From contig CANRNJ010000012.1 in the NCBI GenBank assembly GCA_947631955.1, positions 40,760 through 104,759 of the forward strand: DNA of 64,000 nt. Reading direction: 5' to 3'. Positions within the stretch are counted from its first letter, which is position 1. Each line of letters opens with the position of its first letter. Below are positions 1 through 10,122 of the stretch, piece after piece. Source of the DNA: an uncultured Lachnospiraceae bacterium. Its GTDB lineage: Bacteria; Bacillota; Clostridia; Lachnospirales; Lachnospiraceae. A program made the translations under genes and the position numbers. The notes beneath the pieces are model-generated. The model was not told the DNA's origin and ran no database searches. It saw only the letters and a list, made by a program, of their open reading frames with translations.

Positions 1-107
1 TCGATGGCGTTCACCGTCTGTCTGGACACTCCCACCGCCTCAGCCAGCTCCTGCTGCGTCATATCCTTACACGCCCTTGCCGCTTTGATCGCAAGATTTT
101 TTGCCAT
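1..107 (-). CDS. Xre-family HTH regulator, N-terminal part only
   Basis: Only the first 35 codons are present; the gene leaves the window at its left edge. The visible N-terminus contains QQELAEAVGVSRQTVNAIE, a typical Xre/Cro helix-turn-helix in which the VSRQTV helix would contact DNA. The start is ATG at 105-107 with AGGAGG at 113-118. Stand-alone proteins with this N-terminus in Clostridia are usually under 80 aa transcription regulators, but total length and target cannot be judged here. Confidence 0.8.
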   Translation of the reverse strand, partial: MAKNLAIKAARACKDMTQQELAEAVGVSRQTVNAI

Positions 108-280
108 TCCGTCCTCCTATCCTCTTCAACCGGTCCGGTACCTGAATGGCTGTCCGCCAAACCAATCCGGTACTGTTCACAGTCTATCATGCACCTTACT
201 TTTTGTCAAATATATTTTACACCAAAAATCCGCCATCAAAAATTCAGGATCAAAAATTCAAAAAGGAACTAAAATCAAAT

Positions 281-318
281 AAAAAAAAGAGGGTACAGCC
301 TGTCTGTCTATACCCTCT
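281..318 (-). terminator. Rho-independent terminator of galE
   Basis: On the minus strand an 8-bp stem (AGAGGGTA at 288-295 pairing with TACCCTCT at 311-318) is followed by eight U residues (A-run 281-288 on the plus strand). It lies just downstream of the galE stop codon, so it should end the galE transcript. Confidence 0.8.
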
Positions 319-352
319 GACTCTATGTATCGGTCTTCCTGCCGGAAATTCC

Positions 353-1369
353 CTAATCTTCGTACCCGTTGGGATTATTGCTCTGCCACCGCCACGAATC
401 GGCGCACATCTCCTTGATGCCGTACTGCGCTTCCCAGCCCAGTTCTCTTTTGGCCTTGTCCGCATTGGAATAGCAGGTCGCAATATCGCCGGGCCGTCTG
501 TCTTTTATCACATAGGGGATCTTCACGCCCGTGGCTTCCTCGAAATTCTTCACGATATCGAGAACGCTGTAACCCACGCCCGTTCCCAGATTGTAAATGC
601 ACAGTCCGGCTTTCTCCTCGATCTTCTTAAGCGCCTTCACATGGCCCACCGCCAGATCGACCACATGGATGTAATCGCGCACGCCCGTTCCGTCCGGCGT
701 ATCGTAATCGTTGCCGAACACGCCCAGTTCTTTGAGCTTGCCCACAGCCACCTGCGTGATATAGGGCATCAGATTGTTGGGGATCCCGTTGGGGTTCTCG
801 CCGATCATGCCGCTCTGATGCGCGCCGATGGGATTGAAATACCGCAAAAGGATCACATTCCATTCGGGATCGGCCTTCTGCATATCGGTCAATATCTGCT
901 CCAGCATGGATTTGGTCCATCCGTAGGGATTGGTGCACTGTCCTTTCGGGCACTCCTCTGTGATCGGGATGACCGCCGGATCGCCGTACACCGTGGCGGA
1001 CGATGAAAAAATAATATTTTTAACGCCGTGCTTGCGCATCACATCCACCAGCGTCAATGTGCCCGCAATATTGTTTTCGTAATATTCCCACGGTTTCTGA
1101 ACGGATTCGCCCACCGCCTTAAGTCCCGCAAAATGAATACAGGAATCGATCTTCTCTCTGCCGAAGATATCCTCCATCGCATCCCTGTCCAGAATGTCCG
1201 CCCGATAAAACTTTACCGGCTTCCCCGTGATCTTCTCCACTCTCTGAAGAGATCTCTCACTGGAATTCGACAGATTGTCCACGACCACCACGTCATATCC
1301 CGCGTTCTGTAATTCAACTACCGTATGGGAACCGATATAACCGGCTCCGCCCGTAACCAGAATTGCCAT
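353..1369 (-). CDS. galE: UDP-glucose 4-epimerase
   Basis: A 338-aa cytoplasmic extended short-chain dehydrogenase that interconverts UDP-glucose and UDP-galactose with bound NAD (Leloir pathway and supply of galactose for surface glycans). Visible features are the NAD-binding [10 protein letters not shown] near residues 7-16, DNLSNSS after strand 2, SSSATVYG at 122-129 carrying the catalytic Ser/Thr, and the catalytic YGWTK (Tyr149, Lys153). Length matches bacterial GalE exactly. It has its own terminator downstream. A sugar-1-phosphate uridylyltransferase gene lies upstream on the same strand, 163 nt away, so the pair can make and epimerise UDP-sugars. Confidence 0.97.
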   Translation of the reverse strand: MAILVTGGAGYIGSHTVVELQNAGYDVVVVDNLSNSSERSLQRVEKITGKPVKFYRADILDRDAMEDIFGREKIDSCIHFAGLKAVGESVQKPWEYYENNIAGTLTLVDVMRKHGVKNIIFSSSATVYGDPAVIPITEECPKGQCTNPYGWTKSMLEQILTDMQKADPEWNVILLRYFNPIGAHQSGMIGENPNGIPNNLMPYITQVAVGKLKELGVFGNDYDTPDGTGVRDYIHVVDLAVGHVKALKKIEEKAGLCIYNLGTGVGYSVLDIVKNFEEATGVKIPYVIKDRRPGDIATCYSNADKAKRELGWEAQYGIKEMCADSWRWQSNNPNGYED

Positions 1370-1532
1370 GTCAACATACCTTTCCTTTCCATACCGTTTT
1401 CAGGGACGCCATCCCTGTTATCACACTTATTTTACACTACTTTGTCACTGATGCGCAACCGAAAGCTCAAAGGGCTTTTGCGCAAAGATACGCCCCGCCG
1501 CAGGATCCGAAGCCCGGCCGGGACCTGCGGTT

Positions 1533-2759
1533 CTACAGTTCGATGCCGTTTTCCCGGCACAGCGCCCTTGCGCTCTCCACGGAGTCAATGCCCGTTTTGT
1601 TCTTGATCGGAGCAAATTCACGGTTTCTGACCACCTCGTAGGGCAGGCAGGAATCCAGTTCATGGATCATGTCCAGCACAAGCTGCTCGAACTTATACCC
1701 GTTGGGGCTCTCCGGATTCACCGGCATACCGTTTTCATCCAGATACGGAATCTTTTTTTCCACAATATGAAGCGGAAGTTTCTTCGCCGCGATCTCCTCC
1801 AGATCTTTTTCCCGGAACAGATAGTTCAGGATAACGCCGAAATCGTACGCCGGTTCTCCCGCCGCATCCTTCGCGTTCATCAGTTCTTCCGTCATTTCGT
1901 AATATTCCACGATCGACGGTCTGCCGTCCTCCAGACACATGGCTCCCACTTTTTCGTCCGGCGCGTTTTTCTTTACCACCTTGGCGCCCGCGGCGCTGCC
2001 TGCCGCAATGACCGCCCCCACGAAGCAGGGATCGGCTATGCGCTGCAGCACGTTGTCCACCGCAAACACGTTGAGCCATTCCACCCCGGCGGCCTTGATC
2101 TTATCTACGATGCCCCACTTCATCATGGACAGGAACCACCCGCCGTTCCCGTTGGGCGATGTGGCCATCTTATACTTCTCTTCCATGTATACCCGACCGT
2201 CATAGTCGGACGCAGGCGCCATGTCCTGCCTAAAAAAGGTGACATATTCCGGATCGTAACCGAAATAGTTCTTCTCCTTGAAGAAAGCCGTGGTCGCCTC
2301 ATGGTTCTTGTCGCTCGTCATGACATAAAGGGGAACCCATGCGTCCGCCGCCCGCACCACGTCCATCAGATTCTCGATAAGGCGCTGGAAGATAAAGACA
2401 TCCTTAGTCAGGCCGATATTGTAGACGCCTTTGGGCGCATCGGAGCCAAGCCTTGTCCCCATACCGCCGGCAAGCAGCACCGCGCCGACCTTGCCCGTTT
2501 TCACGGCGTCCAATCCGATCTTCGTGTATTCCTCCCGTCTTGCCTCGATCGCAGGAAGCCGCATCACCTCGATCGGCGTGATCTTCCCTCTGGGATGAAG
2601 TTCGGTTTTGTTCCCGGCCTGCTTAAGGACCGCAAGATCCGTTTCTTCGATCTGCTTAAGCAGCGCTTCTTTCTCGTAACCACTCAGTTCGTCATAATAC
2701 TTCAGCACATGAAGCTGTCCGTATTCTTCCAGTTTCTCATAAGCTTCCCGATATTCCAT
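1533..2759 (-). CDS. UDPGP-family UTP:sugar-1-phosphate uridylyltransferase (UAP1-like)
   Basis: A 408-aa nucleotidyltransferase of the UDPGP family (PF01704), the group containing eukaryotic UDP-GlcNAc and UDP-sugar pyrophosphorylases, not the GalU family usual in bacteria. The UTP-binding loop LLAGGMGTRLGSDAPKG and the FAVDNVLQRIADPCFVG segment resemble UAP1. Substrate could be GlcNAc-1-P, Gal-1-P or Glc-1-P; neighbouring galE favours a UDP-hexose route. An ATG at 2771 is also in frame, but the ATG at 2757-2759 has GGAG six bases upstream and sits at the end of a leader element shared with two other genes, so I chose it. Confidence 0.85.
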   Translation of the reverse strand: MEYREAYEKLEEYGQLHVLKYYDELSGYEKEALLKQIEETDLAVLKQAGNKTELHPRGKITPIEVMRLPAIEARREEYTKIGLDAVKTGKVGAVLLAGGMGTRLGSDAPKGVYNIGLTKDVFIFQRLIENLMDVVRAADAWVPLYVMTSDKNHEATTAFFKEKNYFGYDPEYVTFFRQDMAPASDYDGRVYMEEKYKMATSPNGNGGWFLSMMKWGIVDKIKAAGVEWLNVFAVDNVLQRIADPCFVGAVIAAGSAAGAKVVKKNAPDEKVGAMCLEDGRPSIVEYYEMTEELMNAKDAAGEPAYDFGVILNYLFREKDLEEIAAKKLPLHIVEKKIPYLDENGMPVNPESPNGYKFEQLVLDMIHELDSCLPYEVVRNREFAPIKNKTGIDSVESARALCRENGIEL

Positions 2760-2826
2760 GATATTCTCCATTCCGGAGCGTTCCCGCGGCGTGCGGCGCG
2801 GATCTTAAATCCGCGTCTGCCATCCC
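2760..2826 (-). promoter_or_regulatory. Structured leader element, copy B (shared with genes at 30554 and 47093)
   Basis: Immediately upstream of the uridylyltransferase start. Read on the minus strand it begins GATGGCAGACGCG, forms a hairpin (2809-2817 with 2795-2803) and ends in GAACGCTCCGGAATGGAG, where GGAG is the ribosome-binding site. The same element stands before the SDR gene at 47093. In the main hairpin one base pair differs between the two copies in a compensating way (A-U in copy A, G-C here). CTCC can pair with the GGAG, which would hide the ribosome-binding site. The function is inferred only from conservation and position. Confidence 0.6.
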
Positions 2827-2996
2827 GGCTCTCCTTTTTTTGAATTTTCCTTTCTGCCATCCGGCGATACCGCATAATAATACTGCACAGACATCCATAT
2901 CGATATGGCATCAGGGTTTAGAATATGATATAATAGATAATAATTTTTTTCAACCATGGAAAAACACGAAAAGTGTAAGCAGGGAGGTACAATCAT

Positions 2997-5048
2997 ATGG
3001 GTGGCAGCAAAAAAGAAACACATGCTTCGATACCGGTCTATCGGCAGCTTCGCACCAAACTGATCGCTTCGTTCATGGTACCGGTGCTGTGTATCATTGT
3101 GCTCGGCGTCGCTTCGTACAGACAGGCTTCCAACGCCATCATCAGCAACTATGAGGCATCTGTACAGGAAACGATGGACATGACAAGCCAATACATAGAA
3201 CTGGTCATTGAAACGGTGCGCTCAGACTATGATCTATATCTGTCCAACGTCAACATATCCCGGTACTTTGCCGGGGAACTGAGCGACAGTGAAGGGACGG
3301 CGCTGGCCATGTCCTACACGAAAGAGATCTCCCGGAACGTAAAGAAAGATTCCTCGGTGAGCAATCTGTATTTTCTCTCCGACGAACACCCTTCCTTTGC
3401 GTCCGCCGATCTGTCCGACGGCGCGCTCTACAGCATATATACCCAGACGCCTGAGGGCGCTCTGGCAGACGCCGACCACGATACCTACTATCTGTTTGGC
3501 AATCTGTCCGACGCCGACTCCTATTTAGGCACCGACAGCAGCCAGTATTCGCTCCGTATCGCCAAGCATATGGGCAAAAACAACGCCATCATGCTGCTTG
3601 ATTTTACGCCCGGCATCATAACGGAATCCCTCTCCTCCCTCTATCTCGGAGAAGGCAGCTATGCGGCGCTTGTCACACGGGACGGCACGGAATTTTATTC
3701 GGACGGCACCTCCGCCAGCGGCTCTGTTTTCGGCAGTTCCGATTTCTACCAGACAGCCGCATCCTCGACGGAAAGCGGTATGCAGTATGTAACTTTCAAC
3801 GGGCAGGCCTATCTGTTCCTGTACTGTCCGATCGTGCCGCAGTCTGCGGTGATATGCGCTCTGATCCCTGAATCCACCATTCTTGCGCAGGCTTCGGGCA
3901 TCAAGACGACCGCCGTCATACTGGTCGTCGTGGCGGTCATCATCGCGGCGTTCCTCGGATATTTCTTATCCACACGCATGAGCGGCAACATATATTACAT
4001 CTTAAGACAGCTGAAAAAAGTTTCGGACGGGGATCTGACGATTCAGTTGAAATCCAAAAGCAAAGACGAATTCCGGCTTCTTGCCGAGGGCGTCAACTCC
4101 ATGACAGACAGCATGAAATCCCTGATCACCAGCGTCACCGAGGCCGGTCATGCCTTAAATCTGGCGGCGGAACAGGTCACTTCCTCTTCCCAGACATTCG
4201 TAACGGCCGCGGAAGATATTCAGGGCGCCATTTCGGAGATCGAGTCCGGCGTCACGCTGCTTGACGAAAATTCCGACGACTGCCTGACCCAGATGGACAC
4301 CCTTTCCGGCAAGATCGGGGACGTCACCAACGGCACACAGGAGATCATCTCGCTCACGCAGTCCACGGGCGCTTCCATTACGGACGGCATATCTTCCATG
4401 TCCGTCCTGACCGACAGTACCAAGAAGACTTCCGAGATCACCGACAATGTCATTCAGGCGATCCAGTCGCTGTCAGACAGATCCCGCTCCATCGGACAGA
4501 TCGTAGAGAGCATCAACAGCATTGCCAGAGAAACGAACCTGCTGTCGCTGAACGCTTCCATCGAAGCTGCGAGGGCAGGAGAGTCCGGCCGCGGTTTTGC
4601 GGTCGTTGCGGAGCAGATCCGGCAGCTTGCCGATCAGTCGGCGCAATCCGCCGGACAGATTCAGGTGATCATAGACGATATTGCAAAGACGACGGATACC
4701 GTGGCAGATATTGCCAAAGAAGCGGAGTCCACCGTAGAATTTCAGGAAAAGGCGGTATCGCAGACGACGGAATCCTTCTATGCAATGGATAAACAGGTCC
4801 ACACTCTGCTGGATTCCATGTCAAATATTTCCGATAATATGCAGAATATGGAAAACGCCCGCAGCGCCACGTTAAATGCCATCGAGAGCATTTCCGCCAT
4901 CTCGGCGGAAACATCCGCCGGTTCTTCCAATGTGAATACGACCGTCCGCTCGCAGCGCGACGCCATCAAGACTTTGGATGCGGCGGCGACTACGCTGCAG
5001 AAGCGCGCGGCGGAACTGACCGAACTGCTGCACAGATTCACGATCTAG
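2997..5048 (+). CDS. Methyl-accepting chemotaxis protein with extracellular Cache-type sensor
   Basis: A 683-aa chemoreceptor. A membrane segment near residues 18-40 leads to a roughly 260-residue extracellular domain of the dCache type. A second membrane helix follows at about 300-323 ([19 protein letters not shown]), then a HAMP linker and a long coiled-coil signalling domain. The CheA/CheW-contacting tip is recognisable as [16 protein letters not shown] followed by [15 protein letters not shown]. It would sense a small extracellular ligand, unknown here, and control CheA. AGGGAGG precedes the ATG, and a TATAAT lies at 2929-2934. No other che or fla gene is in the window. Its 3' end overlaps the convergent MATE gene by 11 nt. 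Confidence 0.95.
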   Translation: MGGSKKETHASIPVYRQLRTKLIASFMVPVLCIIVLGVASYRQASNAIISNYEASVQETMDMTSQYIELVIETVRSDYDLYLSNVNISRYFAGELSDSEGTALAMSYTKEISRNVKKDSSVSNLYFLSDEHPSFASADLSDGALYSIYTQTPEGALADADHDTYYLFGNLSDADSYLGTDSSQYSLRIAKHMGKNNAIMLLDFTPGIITESLSSLYLGEGSYAALVTRDGTEFYSDGTSASGSVFGSSDFYQTAASSTESGMQYVTFNGQAYLFLYCPIVPQSAVICALIPESTILAQASGIKTTAVILVVVAVIIAAFLGYFLSTRMSGNIYYILRQLKKVSDGDLTIQLKSKSKDEFRLLAEGVNSMTDSMKSLITSVTEAGHALNLAAEQVTSSSQTFVTAAEDIQGAISEIESGVTLLDENSDDCLTQMDTLSGKIGDVTNGTQEIISLTQSTGASITDGISSMSVLTDSTKKTSEITDNVIQAIQSLSDRSRSIGQIVESINSIARETNLLSLNASIEAARAGESGRGFAVVAEQIRQLADQSAQSAGQIQVIIDDIAKTTDTVADIAKEAESTVEFQEKAVSQTTESFYAMDKQVHTLLDSMSNISDNMQNMENARSATLNAIESISAISAETSAGSSNVNTTVRSQRDAIKTLDAAATTLQKRAAELTELLHRFTI

Positions 5049-6423
5049 GAACAGACTGCCCGGTTTCTCTATCCGGGCGCGGACTTCCGGACAGCATCCG
5101 CTCCGCGTTTTTCCGCACATGGAAAAATGCGGGTATCAGAAAAACATCTGCAAATATCCACGCAAGAGGATTGGCAAAGCATACCGCACGGAATCCAATA
5201 AAGGGAACGAGCACAAAGCCTGTCAGTCCTCTTGCCGTCATTTCAAACGCACCGGCAAACACGGCCAGTTTGCTGAATCCCATCCCTTGGATCAGAAAAC
5301 GTACGATATTGACAAGCGCCAGAAAGAAGTAAAACACAACGTTGGTCCTGATAAAAAGGACCGCATTGGCGAGGATCGCCGTTTCGTCCGCATCCAGAAA
5401 CAGCAGCAGCATACGTCCGCCCACGGTATAGACCGCGGCCGCTGCGACGACGGAATAGATCAGCCCCAATAACGTACACGCCTTAAGTCCTTCGTCCACA
5501 CGTTTCAGATCGCCCGCGCCAAGATTCTGTCCGCCGTAAGTCGCCATCGTCGATCCCATCGCGTCAAAAGGACACATAAGAAACATATTCAGCTTGCCGC
5601 CTGCCGTGACCGCCGCAACGGCGTCGGAACCGATCCCGTTCACCGCACTCTGCAGTATGACGCTGCCGATGGCAGTAATCGAATATTGAAGTCCCATGGG
5701 GATCCCCATACTGCACAGTTTGCCCACAAAAAACGGATCCCATTTCCGCTCTTCCCGGCTCATGTTCAGAATGGTAAACTTTTTACGCATATAGAGAAGA
5801 CAGCATATTCCCGCTATGGCCTGAGATGCCACCGTAGCCACAGCCGCGCCCGCCACGCCCATCTTAAACACGATGATGCACAGCAGGTCTAAGAAAATGT
5901 TCAGCACGGCCGCCATCACAAGAAAGACGACCGGGGTCCTGCTGTCGCCCAGAGAGCGAAGGATCGCCGCCGTCATATTGTACAGATAAGTGACCGGTAT
6001 CCCCAGAAAAATAATGAATATGTACGCATAGGACTGGTCTATGATATTGCCGGGCGTCCGCATGACCTGAAGTATGACCCGGCACAGCGCAGACACCAGA
6101 ACGGTCATGACCGCCGCAAAGATAAGCGACAGCCAAACGCAGTTGGCCACATACTTGCGGAGATTTTCTTCGTGCCGTGCGCCGAATTCCTGCGCTACGG
6201 GAATGGCAAAGCCGCTGCAGACACCCATACAGAAACCTATGATAAGGAAGTTCACGGAGCCGGTCGCCCCTACTGCCGCCAGCGCGTCCACTCCCAGATA
6301 ATGCCCTACGATAATGGCGTCCACCATACTGTAGAACTGCTGAAACAGCAGCCCGAACATAAGCGGTACCGCAAAACCGAGGATCAACCGCATCGGACTT
6401 CCCTTCGTCATATCTTTTTCCAT
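5038..6423 (-). CDS. MATE family efflux transporter
   Basis: A 461-aa integral membrane protein with about twelve hydrophobic helices. The family-typical N-terminus is [37 protein letters not shown] proteins export organic cations or drugs using a Na+ or H+ gradient, and the substrate cannot be read from sequence. The ATG at 6423 is preceded by GAGGAG; an ATG four codons later is also possible. It is transcribed alone, convergent to the chemoreceptor and divergent from the hypothetical gene at 6612. Confidence 0.93.
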   Translation of the reverse strand: MEKDMTKGSPMRLILGFAVPLMFGLLFQQFYSMVDAIIVGHYLGVDALAAVGATGSVNFLIIGFCMGVCSGFAIPVAQEFGARHEENLRKYVANCVWLSLIFAAVMTVLVSALCRVILQVMRTPGNIIDQSYAYIFIIFLGIPVTYLYNMTAAILRSLGDSRTPVVFLVMAAVLNIFLDLLCIIVFKMGVAGAAVATVASQAIAGICCLLYMRKKFTILNMSREERKWDPFFVGKLCSMGIPMGLQYSITAIGSVILQSAVNGIGSDAVAAVTAGGKLNMFLMCPFDAMGSTMATYGGQNLGAGDLKRVDEGLKACTLLGLIYSVVAAAAVYTVGGRMLLLFLDADETAILANAVLFIRTNVVFYFFLALVNIVRFLIQGMGFSKLAVFAGAFEMTARGLTGFVLVPFIGFRAVCFANPLAWIFADVFLIPAFFHVRKNAERMLSGSPRPDRETGQSVPRS

Positions 6424-6611
6424 GACCGCACCATCTCCTCACAAACCTTATTCTGCAAAACAACTCAAACATAGCACATCCATACGGGATCCGCAATAAT
6501 TATTTTGCCTTATCTTTCAAAACGCCGGATTTCGTAAAGCGACGGACGCCGTCCCAAAAGATTTTCCGTTTTCTACTGTGCATATGGCGTAAAAAATGAT
6601 AGATTATAGAT

Positions 6612-7067
6612 ATGGACAAACTACTTCAACTGCATGACAAAGTTAAATATCATCGATACCGCAGCGACGTTGTGGCCAACGCCGCACACTACAGGAGATA
6701 CACCAGCCTTTTCAACGACCTGCTGGACGCCTTTCAGAAAGAGATAAACAATGCCAAACAGACGCCGCCCGCGGACAGAGATAAAGGTATGAAGATGCTG
6801 ATCGAAGCCGACAACCGCCTCTTTCTGATCGACGCGCGGCATAAGCTGAATCTCCTGTCGGAACTGGGAGAGATCTATTACCGCACCGATTCGTATGAAG
6901 CGCTGCAGCAGATCCGTATCCTCATGGCGCAGCTGGAAGGCTGTTTGAGCAGTATCCATGAATATATCGTATCCGGAAGGATAGCTTTTCTGCTCCGCTA
7001 TCCCGCCGACGATACGATGGAAGTCGTCCGCCTCGTGTGGAAAGGGACTGATTATACGGCCCAATAA
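6612..7067 (+). CDS. Hypothetical helical cytoplasmic protein
   Basis: A 151-aa charged protein without signal peptide or membrane segment. It is predicted mostly helical from its composition (repeated Leu/Ile with Arg, Lys and Glu). I do not recognise a family. An antisense frame of almost equal length exists, but codon use on this strand (GCC, GAC, CTG, ATC) matches neighbouring genes. The ribosome-binding site is weak. It sits between a divergent MATE gene and a convergent purine permease. Confidence 0.5.
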   Translation: MDKLLQLHDKVKYHRYRSDVVANAAHYRRYTSLFNDLLDAFQKEINNAKQTPPADRDKGMKMLIEADNRLFLIDARHKLNLLSELGEIYYRTDSYEALQQIRILMAQLEGCLSSIHEYIVSGRIAFLLRYPADDTMEVVRLVWKGTDYTAQ

Positions 7068-7125
7068 GCGCTCAGCCGCACGCGGACGGCCGGTTTTGAT
7101 GCCCGCGTCCCGTTCTATAGGAAAA

Positions 7126-8484
7126 TCATAAGAAAATGTATTTACAGATAAACAGCACCGCCAGAACGTACATGAGCGGTGTTATTTTTTTCGCCTTGCC
7201 GCAGACAAGATTGATAACTACATAGGAGATGATTCCCACGGCTATGCCGTCGGATATACTGTAGACAAGCGGCATGGTCAGAAGACACAGGTATGCCGGG
7301 ACCGCCTCCGTCATGCAGTCAAAATCGATCTGGGTGATCTCCGACAGCATCAGGAAACCTATGAACAACAGCGCGGGAGCCGTCGCGAAACCGGGAATCG
7401 TCGTAAATACCGGTGCAAAGAAGATCGAGAGCAGGAACAGGAAACCCGTCACCACGGAGGCAAGCCCCGTTCTGCCGCCCGCGGCAACCCCCGAAGAACT
7501 CTCCACGAAAGTCGTCGTCGTAGCCGTCCCCAGGACCGCGCCTGCGCCGGTTGCAATGGCATCTGCCAAAAGCGCCTGTTTGATGCGGGGAAGCCTGCCT
7601 TCTTCATCCAGCATATCAGCCTTGCTCGCACAGCCGATCAGGGTTCCTATGGTATCAAACATATCCACAAATAAAAACGCCAGAATGATAACGACAAAGT
7701 CGAGCGGTCCTATCGTACGGAAATCGCCTTTGAAGCACTGTCCGAACGTCAGGCCGATAGCGCTTATGCTGAAGCTGCTCCACGAAGGGATCAGCGAATA
7801 ATACCCCGCCTCCGGAACCACGCTGTACAGACCGGTAAGCTGACAGATGATCCCCAGGATCCATGTGGCCAGAATACCGATCAGGATCGAGCCTTTGACG
7901 CCCTTGATATACAGAACGGCAATCAGGAACGTACCGATAACAGCCAGGAGCGCGCTGATGCCCGATGTATGGAAATCCGCCGTAAAATCGATGATCGTGA
8001 CCAGTGTGGAGTCGGAATCCACCACGATCTGCGCATTTTGCAGCCCGATAAACGCCACATACAGACCGATGCCGACCGAAATACCTTTTTTGAGCTGAAC
8101 GGGAATGGCGTTAAAGATCGCCTCGCGCACGTTGGTAACGGACAGCACGATAAAAATAAGGCCCTCCACGAAGACGGCAAGCAGCGCGATCTGCCACGAA
8201 TATCCCATCGTGCCGCACACCGTATAGGCAAAATAGACCGCCAGTCCGAGTCCCGGCGCCAACGCAAACGGATAATTGGCTAAAAACGCCATCAGAAGTG
8301 TGCCGATAAATGAGGAAACAGCGGTCGCCATCAGGACTGCTCCGGCATCCATTCCCGCCGCGGAAAGAAGTGACGGATTGACCGCAAGTATGTAAGCCAT
8401 CGTCATAAACGTGGTGATCCCGGCGATCACTTCGCTTCTGACATTTGTGTCATTTTCCTTAAGTTTAAACCATTTCTCCAACAT
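7126..8484 (-). CDS. NCS2 family purine permease (guanine/hypoxanthine or adenine type)
   Basis: A 452-aa membrane transporter of the AzgA/PbuG branch of NCS2 (2.A.40), a proton symporter that imports purine bases for salvage. Diagnostic stretches are EVIAGITTFMTMAYILAVNP at the N-terminus, ANYPFALAPGLGLAVYFAYT, and a GTATTTTFVESSSGVAAGGR segment that forms part of the substrate site. The length is typical. GAAAGGAG precedes the ATG. It follows the ABC ATPase gene by 96 nt on the same strand. That leader can fold into a large stem (CAGGACGCGGG with CCCGTGTCCTG, about 8506-8556), but I see no purine riboswitch. Confidence 0.93.
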   Translation of the reverse strand: MLEKWFKLKENDTNVRSEVIAGITTFMTMAYILAVNPSLLSAAGMDAGAVLMATAVSSFIGTLLMAFLANYPFALAPGLGLAVYFAYTVCGTMGYSWQIALLAVFVEGLIFIVLSVTNVREAIFNAIPVQLKKGISVGIGLYVAFIGLQNAQIVVDSDSTLVTIIDFTADFHTSGISALLAVIGTFLIAVLYIKGVKGSILIGILATWILGIICQLTGLYSVVPEAGYYSLIPSWSSFSISAIGLTFGQCFKGDFRTIGPLDFVVIILAFLFVDMFDTIGTLIGCASKADMLDEEGRLPRIKQALLADAIATGAGAVLGTATTTTFVESSSGVAAGGRTGLASVVTGFLFLLSIFFAPVFTTIPGFATAPALLFIGFLMLSEITQIDFDCMTEAVPAYLCLLTMPLVYSISDGIAVGIISYVVINLVCGKAKKITPLMYVLAVLFICKYIFL

Positions 8485-8580
8485 AGCGGCTCCTTTCTTT
8501 CCACACAGGACACGGGGATCCTGACCGTATCCGTCTTCTTCTGCCCGCGTCCTGAGATTCCCGCCGCTGCCGATCTTCTT

Positions 8581-9366
8581 TTATCCCTGTGCGTATCTGG
8601 TCAGAAACTGTCTGGTCCTTTCTTCGCGGGGATGATCGATGACCTGTTTCGGATCTCCCTGTTCGACGATCACGCCATCGTCCATAAAAATCAGCTTGTC
8701 CGAAACATCTCTGGCAAAAGCCATCTCATGGGTAACGATGATCATCGTCGTCCTCTGCTCGGCAAGCCCCCGGATCACCTTAAGCACTTCGCCGGTCAAC
8801 TCCGGGTCCAGTGCGGAGGTGGGCTCGTCGAAACACAGGATATCCGGTTTTAAGGCAAGCGCTCTGGCGATCGCCACGCGCTGCTGCTGCCCGCCGGACA
8901 GCTGGTGCGGATAATGCGTCATGCGGTCCGCAAGCCCCATCTGGTCCAGCAGTTCCCGTCCGTGTTTTTCTATCTGTTCACAGATCGTTTTTTTATTCTG
9001 TTTGTAGTCCTCTCTCTCCTTCGCCAACAGCCCTTCCGCTAGCGTCACATTTTCAAGCGCCGTGTACTGCGGAAAAAGATTGAAGGACTGAAAGACCATC
9101 CCGAAATGCAGTCTTTTGGTGCGGAGCCCCTTTTCCTGCTCTTTGAAAGGCATGGAAGCGTCAAAGAGCGTTTCGCCCCTGACCACGATAGAACCGTTGT
9201 CCGGTCTTTCCAAAAAATTAAGACACCGCAAAAGCGTGGTCTTACCGGATCCCGAAGAGCCGATGATCGCAAGGGCGCTGCCTTCCTCCAGAGAAAAGCT
9301 GACCTTGTGCAGCACTGTCGTGGAACCAAAGTTTTTGCTGATATCATTTACCTCAAGAATCGCCAT
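8581..9366 (-). CDS. Polar amino-acid ABC transporter ATP-binding protein (importer 1)
   Basis: A 261-aa GlnQ/HisP-type ATPase that powers amino-acid import. It contains Walker A GSSGSGKTTLL near residue 36, the Q-loop region FQSFNLFPQYTALENV, signature [15 protein letters not shown], Walker [15 protein letters not shown], and the switch histidine in TMIIVTHEM. It is the last gene of a three-gene set (binding protein, permease, ATPase) and starts 12 nt after the permease stop. AGGAGC precedes the ATG. Confidence 0.96.
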   Translation of the reverse strand: MAILEVNDISKNFGSTTVLHKVSFSLEEGSALAIIGSSGSGKTTLLRCLNFLERPDNGSIVVRGETLFDASMPFKEQEKGLRTKRLHFGMVFQSFNLFPQYTALENVTLAEGLLAKEREDYKQNKKTICEQIEKHGRELLDQMGLADRMTHYPHQLSGGQQQRVAIARALALKPDILCFDEPTSALDPELTGEVLKVIRGLAEQRTTMIIVTHEMAFARDVSDKLIFMDDGVIVEQGDPKQVIDHPREERTRQFLTRYAQG

Positions 9367-9378
9367 ATCCTTCCGCTC

Positions 9379-10035
9379 CTATCTGAAATAGTCAAGCCTG
9401 CGCTCTATGTGGTTAAACAGAAGCGTCAGTATGCCGACAAACAACAGGTAAAATACGCCCGTATAGAACAACGGCCATGTCAGGCCGTTGCTCTTCATAA
9501 AAGAATACCCGGCAAAAGTCAATTCGTACGCGGCAATGATCCGCGCAAGCGAAGTGTCCTTCACCAGTGTGATGATCTCATTGGACATCGGCGGCACGAC
9601 CCGCTTGACCATCTGCAGAAGCGTTACCTTGAAAAAGATCTGGCTCTTGGTCATACCGAGCACCTGTCCCGCTTCGCGCTGGCCTGCAGGCACCCCTTCG
9701 ATGCCTCCCCGGAAGATCACGGAGAAATAGCAGGCGTAATTGATGCTGAAAGCCACCACCGTTGCCGTGATACGCCCGGCCTCATTGCCGCTCCATATGT
9801 TGTGTCCAAGCCACAGACCCGGACCGTAAAATATGATGATCAGCTGCAGCATAAGAGGCGTACCGCGGATGATCCAGACAAGCACCTGAACCAGACAGCG
9901 CAGGGGTTTGAATCTGGTCATCGACCCAAACGCCAATATCAGCCCTAACGGCAGCGCGAACAAAAGCGTAAATAGAAAAATCTGAAACGTTGTCAGCAAG
10001 CCGCCGAGCAGCGACTGGGTTACACTCCAAAACAT
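9379..10035 (-). CDS. Polar amino-acid ABC transporter permease (importer 1)
   Basis: A 218-aa His/Glu/Gln/Arg/opine-type permease with about five membrane helices. The ATPase-coupling EAA loop is visible as EGVPAGQREAGQVLGMTKSQ, and the family-typical IIRGTPLMLQLIIIFYG lies before it. It forms the channel for the binding protein encoded 87 nt upstream and the ATPase downstream. AAGGAG precedes the start. Confidence 0.95.
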   Translation of the reverse strand: MFWSVTQSLLGGLLTTFQIFLFTLLFALPLGLILAFGSMTRFKPLRCLVQVLVWIIRGTPLMLQLIIIFYGPGLWLGHNIWSGNEAGRITATVVAFSINYACYFSVIFRGGIEGVPAGQREAGQVLGMTKSQIFFKVTLLQMVKRVVPPMSNEIITLVKDTSLARIIAAYELTFAGYSFMKSNGLTWPLFYTGVFYLLFVGILTLLFNHIERRLDYFR

Positions 10036-10122
10036 GTATTTTTCTCCTTAGCCGTGTACCGCGGCCACTTCGTAAAAACTATCGTGACAAACGGTGATAC
10101 CTGTATTCCCGCGCCGGTCCGT

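Noticed and set aside
146..1006. Long plus-strand frame opposite galE
   Set aside because: It is an antisense shadow: the minus strand encodes a full GalE with all motifs, and the plus frame has no ribosome-binding site or family match.
1662..2843. 393-codon plus-strand frame opposite the uridylyltransferase
   Set aside because: Histidine- and arginine-rich antisense translation of a clear UDPGP gene; no support as a protein.
6621..7064. Minus-strand frame opposite the 151-aa hypothetical gene
   Set aside because: Similar length, but codon choice and amino-acid composition favour the plus strand.
8485..8580. Purine riboswitch before the purine permease
   Set aside because: The leader can form a large stem, but the conserved junction bases of the purine aptamer are not present, and it may simply be the intergenic region of a shared transcript.
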